This document shows positions 61,386 to 64,000 of a stretch of DNA of 64,000 nt, one piece after another. Below the pieces are notes generated by a model, which was given only the letters and a program-made list of their open reading frames with translations, was not told the origin of the DNA and searched no databases. Source of the DNA: Oliverpabstia intestinalis. Its GTDB lineage: Bacteria; Bacillota; Clostridia; Lachnospirales; Lachnospiraceae. The first letter of the stretch is position 1. Each line of letters starts with the position of its first letter. The position numbers were made by a program, and so were the translations under genes. The stretch covers positions 1-64,000 of the forward strand of contig NZ_VUMS01000014.1 in the NCBI RefSeq assembly GCF_009696065.1, read 5' to 3'.

Positions 61386-62408
61386 CTAATTATCCCCCTT
61401 ATTATCCTGCTTCATATTCTCCTGAATCTTTCCGCAGATATCTTCTTTTGAAAATGTAATACACTGAATCAGTGAATTTTTGATCTCATTGGCTTTCGAA
61501 CTTCCGTGAGCCTTGACTACCAGCCCTTTCAAACCAAGCAGAGGTGCTCCACCGTACTCGCTGGCATCAAAACTTTTGAGTGTTTCTTTTAATGCCGGTT
61601 TTACCAGAAGAGCTCCGATCTTACTGCGCAGAGTGCTCATCATCCCTGCTTTTACCTTGGAAATCAAAGTGGCTCCTACACCCTCGTACAGTTTCAGGAT
61701 TACATTTCCCACGAATGCCTCACAGACTACGACATCACAGACTCCTTTCGGAATATCTCTGGCTTCCACATTTCCGATAAAGTTAATGTCTTTGCACTCT
61801 TTTAACAACGGATAGGTTTCCTTCACCAGTGCATTCCCTTTTTCTTCTTCTGCACCGATATTGACCAGACCTACCTTCGGGTTTTTCACTCCCATCACAT
61901 ATTCCATATAAATAGAACCCATGCGCGCAAACTGTACCAGATGAGAAGAACGGGCATCCACATTGGCACCACAGTCGATCAGCAGGGAAACACCGGTTGC
62001 TGTCGGAATCAGTGGAGCCAGAGGAGCGCGTTCCACGCCTTTGCTTTTTCCTACCAGGACCTGTCCGCCTACCAGTACAGCTCCTGTACTGCCACAGGAT
62101 ACAAAAGCAGAAGCTTCTTTACTTCTTACCATTCGCAGTGCCTTTACCAGAGAGGAGTCTTTCTTTTTCTGAATAGCGTGTACCGGCGGTTCTCCGGTTT
62201 CAATGATCTCAGATGCATGAACAACTTCCAGACGTTCCTCCGGATACGTATATTTATCCAGTTCTTTTTTCAGAACATCCTCCTGACCTACCAGATATAC
62301 ATACAGTTCAGGTTTCTCCCGCAGTGCTTCGACCACTCCTTTTACCGGTTCCTGTGGCGCATAATCGCCACCCATAGCGTCCACGGCCACTTTAATATAT
62401 TCGCTCAT
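61386..62408 (-). CDS. plsX: Phosphate acyltransferase
   Basis: The protein has 340 residues. It begins IKVAVDAMGGDYAPQEPVKGVVEAL and has FVSCGSTGAVLVGG, KGVERAPLAPLIPT, LIDCGANVDARS and VVCEAFVGNVILKL, the PlsX family blocks. It makes acyl-phosphate from acyl-ACP for PlsY. The C-terminal tail (QENMKQDNKGDN) is polar. It is the first gene of plsX-acpP-rnc-smc, with promoter 62,487-62,515. Confidence 0.97.
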   Translation of the reverse strand: MSEYIKVAVDAMGGDYAPQEPVKGVVEALREKPELYVYLVGQEDVLKKELDKYTYPEERLEVVHASEIIETGEPPVHAIQKKKDSSLVKALRMVRSKEASAFVSCGSTGAVLVGGQVLVGKSKGVERAPLAPLIPTATGVSLLIDCGANVDARSSHLVQFARMGSIYMEYVMGVKNPKVGLVNIGAEEEKGNALVKETYPLLKECKDINFIGNVEARDIPKGVCDVVVCEAFVGNVILKLYEGVGATLISKVKAGMMSTLRSKIGALLVKPALKETLKSFDASEYGGAPLLGLKGLVVKAHGSSKANEIKNSLIQCITFSKEDICGKIQENMKQDNKGDN

Positions 62409-62486
62409 ATTTCATCCTCTTTTCCCATAAACCTGTCATATCTCTGTTCCTTTTTCTCATAGAACAAGTAACGTATAACTATCTAT

Positions 62487-62515
62487 ATGATACTAGACAT
62501 TGTGTAAAAAAGCAA
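62487..62515 (-). promoter_or_regulatory. Promoter of plsX-acpP-rnc-smc
   Basis: TTGCTT (62,510-62,515) and TATCAT (62,487-62,492) on minus are 17 bp apart; the predicted leader is about 70 nt. No FapR-type operator was recognised. Confidence 0.65.
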
Positions 62516-62532
62516 TGAAAATGTACATAAAA

Positions 62533-62558
62533 GGGACTTGCCTTTCCTGACAAGTCCC
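62533..62558 (-). terminator. Intrinsic terminator of the lipoprotein gene
   Basis: gggacttg (62,533-62,540) pairs with caagtccc (62,551-62,558); on minus the stem is followed by TTTTATG. The other strand also has a T-rich flank (ctgttttt). It lies 32 bp after the lipoprotein stop codon. Confidence 0.8.
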
Positions 62559-62590
62559 CTGTTTTTCCTGTTATAAGATTTCCTTTTCTG

Positions 62591-63358
62591 CTACTGCATC
62601 ACACCGTCAGATCCCAGATGATAACCGTCTACATCCGTATCATGTGCCATTGCACCGTTTTCCTGGAAATAATACCACTTATCTCCTTCCTGATACCAAC
62701 CGGTACGGATATATCCGTTCTCGTCAAATACATACCACTGACCGTCAATTTCCTGCCAGCAGCTGGTTGGATAAGTTCCGTCCGCATTCTGATACCACCA
62801 GTTTCCATCGGTCTGCTGCCAGCTTCCGGAAGCTACTTCTTCTGTAGTCTCTTCCTGTGTATCCCCGGTTTCTTCCGGTGCTGCTTCCTGCTCAGTGATA
62901 GTAACACATTTGGTTCCGCTGGCTGTCAGCTGAACTCCGTCACCTACTGTATTGGTTACTACTACATAATAGTAAATTGTTCCGGACTCAGTGGTCGGCG
63001 GTGTATAGGTTGCTTCTGTTGCACCGTCAATAGCTGTTCCACCTCCATTGGAATCCACATTGTTCCGATACCACTGATAGCTTAACGTTCCTTCGGATAC
63101 TGTGGCTTCCACAGTCAGCGCATCTGCAGTCGCATGCAGATCGTATGTAACCGGATCTCCCATCTCAGAAGTGATCTGTGGTTTTTCCACACTGTCATCA
63201 ATATTTGCTGCATTCAGATCCACAGTAACTTCCTCTTTTTTTGTGTCTTCACTGTTATTTCCTACCAGGATACCGATTGTATCTTTTGCTGAGCAGGCAG
63301 TCATAAGCGGCATACAACAGAGTGCTATGCCTGCAAGCAATCCCCTTTTTAATCTCAT
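62591..63358 (-). CDS. Lipoprotein with Ig-like region and C-terminal wall-binding repeats
   Basis: This protein has 255 residues from the ATG at 63,358 with aaaggag before it; the longer frame to 63,430 runs through the promoter. The signal peptide ends in LMTACS, with the lipidated Cys at about residue 22. Residues about 65-160 resemble a bacterial Ig-like fold (SEGTLSYQWYRNNVDSNGG, GTIYYYVVVTNTVG). A Glu/Thr linker follows, then three wall-binding repeats (GNWWYQNADGTYPTSCWQ, GQWYVFDENGYIRTGW, DKWYYFQENGAM). A lipid anchor plus wall-binding repeats would tether membrane to wall. It is monocistronic. Confidence 0.8.
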   Translation of the reverse strand: MRLKRGLLAGIALCCMPLMTACSAKDTIGILVGNNSEDTKKEEVTVDLNAANIDDSVEKPQITSEMGDPVTYDLHATADALTVEATVSEGTLSYQWYRNNVDSNGGGTAIDGATEATYTPPTTESGTIYYYVVVTNTVGDGVQLTASGTKCVTITEQEAAPEETGDTQEETTEEVASGSWQQTDGNWWYQNADGTYPTSCWQEIDGQWYVFDENGYIRTGWYQEGDKWYYFQENGAMAHDTDVDGYHLGSDGVMQ

Positions 63359-63379
63359 ATTATCTACTCCTTTTATTTT

Positions 63380-63443
63380 GAAATTGTTACAATTTCTTTT
63401 CATTCCTGTGTTGTATTGTAACATTTTCATAATTATATGTCAA
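63380..63443 (-). promoter_or_regulatory. Lipoprotein promoter with downstream palindrome
   Basis: TTGACA (63,438-63,443) and TACAAT (63,415-63,420) on minus are 17 bp apart. A perfect gaaattgt-t-acaatttc palindrome (63,380-63,396) sits about 20-35 nt downstream of the start site, as a repressor operator would. It fixes the lipoprotein start at 63,358. Confidence 0.75.
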
Positions 63444-63464
63444 CTGAAAGGCTTCCCCTCTTCC

Positions 63465-64000
63465 TTACAGCTGAGCAGTTACAAAAATGTCGTAGATCGC
63501 ACGGATCGCAGTCTCAAAATCACGGTTTTCCACACCGATGATAATATTCAGTTCACTGGATCCCTGATCGATCATCTTTACATTGACATGATTATGTGCC
63601 AGTGCTGAAAAGATTCTTCCTGCTGTACCTCTGTTTCTTCGCATACCTCTTCCAACGACCGCGATCAATGCCAGATCTGCTTCCAGATCGATGGCATCCG
63701 GCGCTACCGCACGGTGAAGACCTGAGATAATGTTCTGTTCCTTTTCTTCGAATTCACTCTGATGTACATACACAGTCAGTGTGTCAATGCCGGAAGGCAT
63801 ATGTTCAAAGGACAGCCCGTTATCCTCAAATACCTGAAGAACTTTTCTGCCAAATCCGATTTCAGAGTTCATCATATCTTTCTCGATATTAATAGAAGCA
63901 AATCCTTTTCTTCCCGCAATACCTGTGATCGTATAGGCCGGTTTGTAGCAGGTGCTTTCCACAATAACCGTACCTTTATCCTGTGGGCGGTTGGTGTTGC
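63465..64000 (-). CDS. Aspartate kinase, C-terminal part (5' end outside window)
   Basis: The frame is open to the window edge (178 codons). It begins NTNRPQDKGTVIVES, then has two ACT regulatory domains: YTITGIAGRKGFASINIEKDMMNSE...FGRKVLQVFEDNGLSFEHMPSGID and LALIAVVGRGMRRNRGTAGRIFSALA...VNVKMIDQGSSELNIIIGVEN. This arrangement is that of a monofunctional, lysine/threonine-regulated aspartokinase (class with ACT C-terminus). The kinase domain lies outside. It feeds lysine, threonine and methionine synthesis; threonine is also the substrate of ilvA nearby. It is not in an operon with the lipoprotein, which has its own promoter. Confidence 0.95.
   Translation of the reverse strand, partial: NTNRPQDKGTVIVESTCYKPAYTITGIAGRKGFASINIEKDMMNSEIGFGRKVLQVFEDNGLSFEHMPSGIDTLTVYVHQSEFEEKEQNIISGLHRAVAPDAIDLEADLALIAVVGRGMRRNRGTAGRIFSALAHNHVNVKMIDQGSSELNIIIGVENRDFETAIRAIYDIFVTAQL

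Overview
The window reads as the chromosome of a spore-forming, low-to-mid GC Gram-positive anaerobe of the Clostridia, most likely Lachnospiraceae (Blautia/Mediterraneibacter-like). Grounds: spoIVA, the plsX-acpP-rnc-smc-ftsY and ylxM-ffh-rpsP-khpA-rimM-trmD blocks, an anaerobic (cbi-type) cobalamin operon, TGGxxxxG wall-binding repeats, and good SD and sigma-A promoter matches. Genus is inference. Almost everything is on the minus strand. No rRNA, tRNA, CRISPR array or prophage was seen.

Region 1 (1-17,560) is an exopolysaccharide cluster transcribed leftwards from a promoter at 17,527-17,555. It begins with a membrane-bound initiating sugar-phosphate transferase and runs through glycosyltransferases, a DUF1919 protein, an EpsG-type polymerase, a second O-antigen-polymerase-like gene that is broken (in-frame TAG plus a frameshift in a G6 tract), three GT2 enzymes, a pyruvyl-transferase-family protein, a flippase and an FrhB/ferredoxin protein. 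It stops at the end of an IS66 element (right end near 237). The stretch below about 13.95 kb is clearly AT-richer than the rest, as expected of an exchanged serotype cassette. A truncated glycosyltransferase at 15.4-15.7 kb runs into a foldable, terminator-ended element of about 215 nt.

Region 2 (17,759-20,424) is a polar amino-acid ABC importer. The binding protein has its two halves in the reverse of the usual order and looks circularly permuted. A perfect 22-bp inverted repeat lies between the binding protein and permease genes. A lone amidohydrolase follows (20,465-21,367).

Region 3 (21,762-38,075) is a 16-kb cobalamin operon under a consensus promoter, a cobalamin riboswitch and an intrinsic terminator: cbiD-cbiL-cbiF-cbiG-cbiH-cbiJ/E/T fusion-cbiA-cobT-cobU-cobS-cobU-like-cobC-cbiB-cobD-cbiP-cbiC. 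Most corrin-ring and nucleotide-loop steps are present; cobalt chelatase, the adenosyltransferase and lower-ligand synthesis are not in the window. As written, cbiA has a +1 frameshift immediately before its P-loop.

Region 4 (38,088-45,916) holds a repeat-rich wall hydrolase, spoIVA and the trmD-rimM-khpA-rpsP-ffh-ylxM block. rplS, usually after trmD, is missing; spoIVA is there instead.

Region 5 (45,967-54,520) is accessory: a MalY/PatB-type C-S lyase, a sugar isomerase plus XylB kinase divergent from a ROK repressor with paired operators, an AT-rich patch with a SPOR-domain gene, a small EF-hand-like ORF and an XRE regulator, and a DegV protein.

Region 6 (54,521-64,000) holds ilvA coupled to ftsY, then smc, rnc, acpP and plsX, a lipoprotein with wall-binding repeats, and the C-terminus of an aspartate kinase.

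A recurring theme is intergenic palindromes of several unrelated families (17.7/37.8 kb, 19.4 kb, 21.6 kb, 20.45/47.5 kb, 54.4 kb). Two of them supply the stop codon of the adjacent gene.
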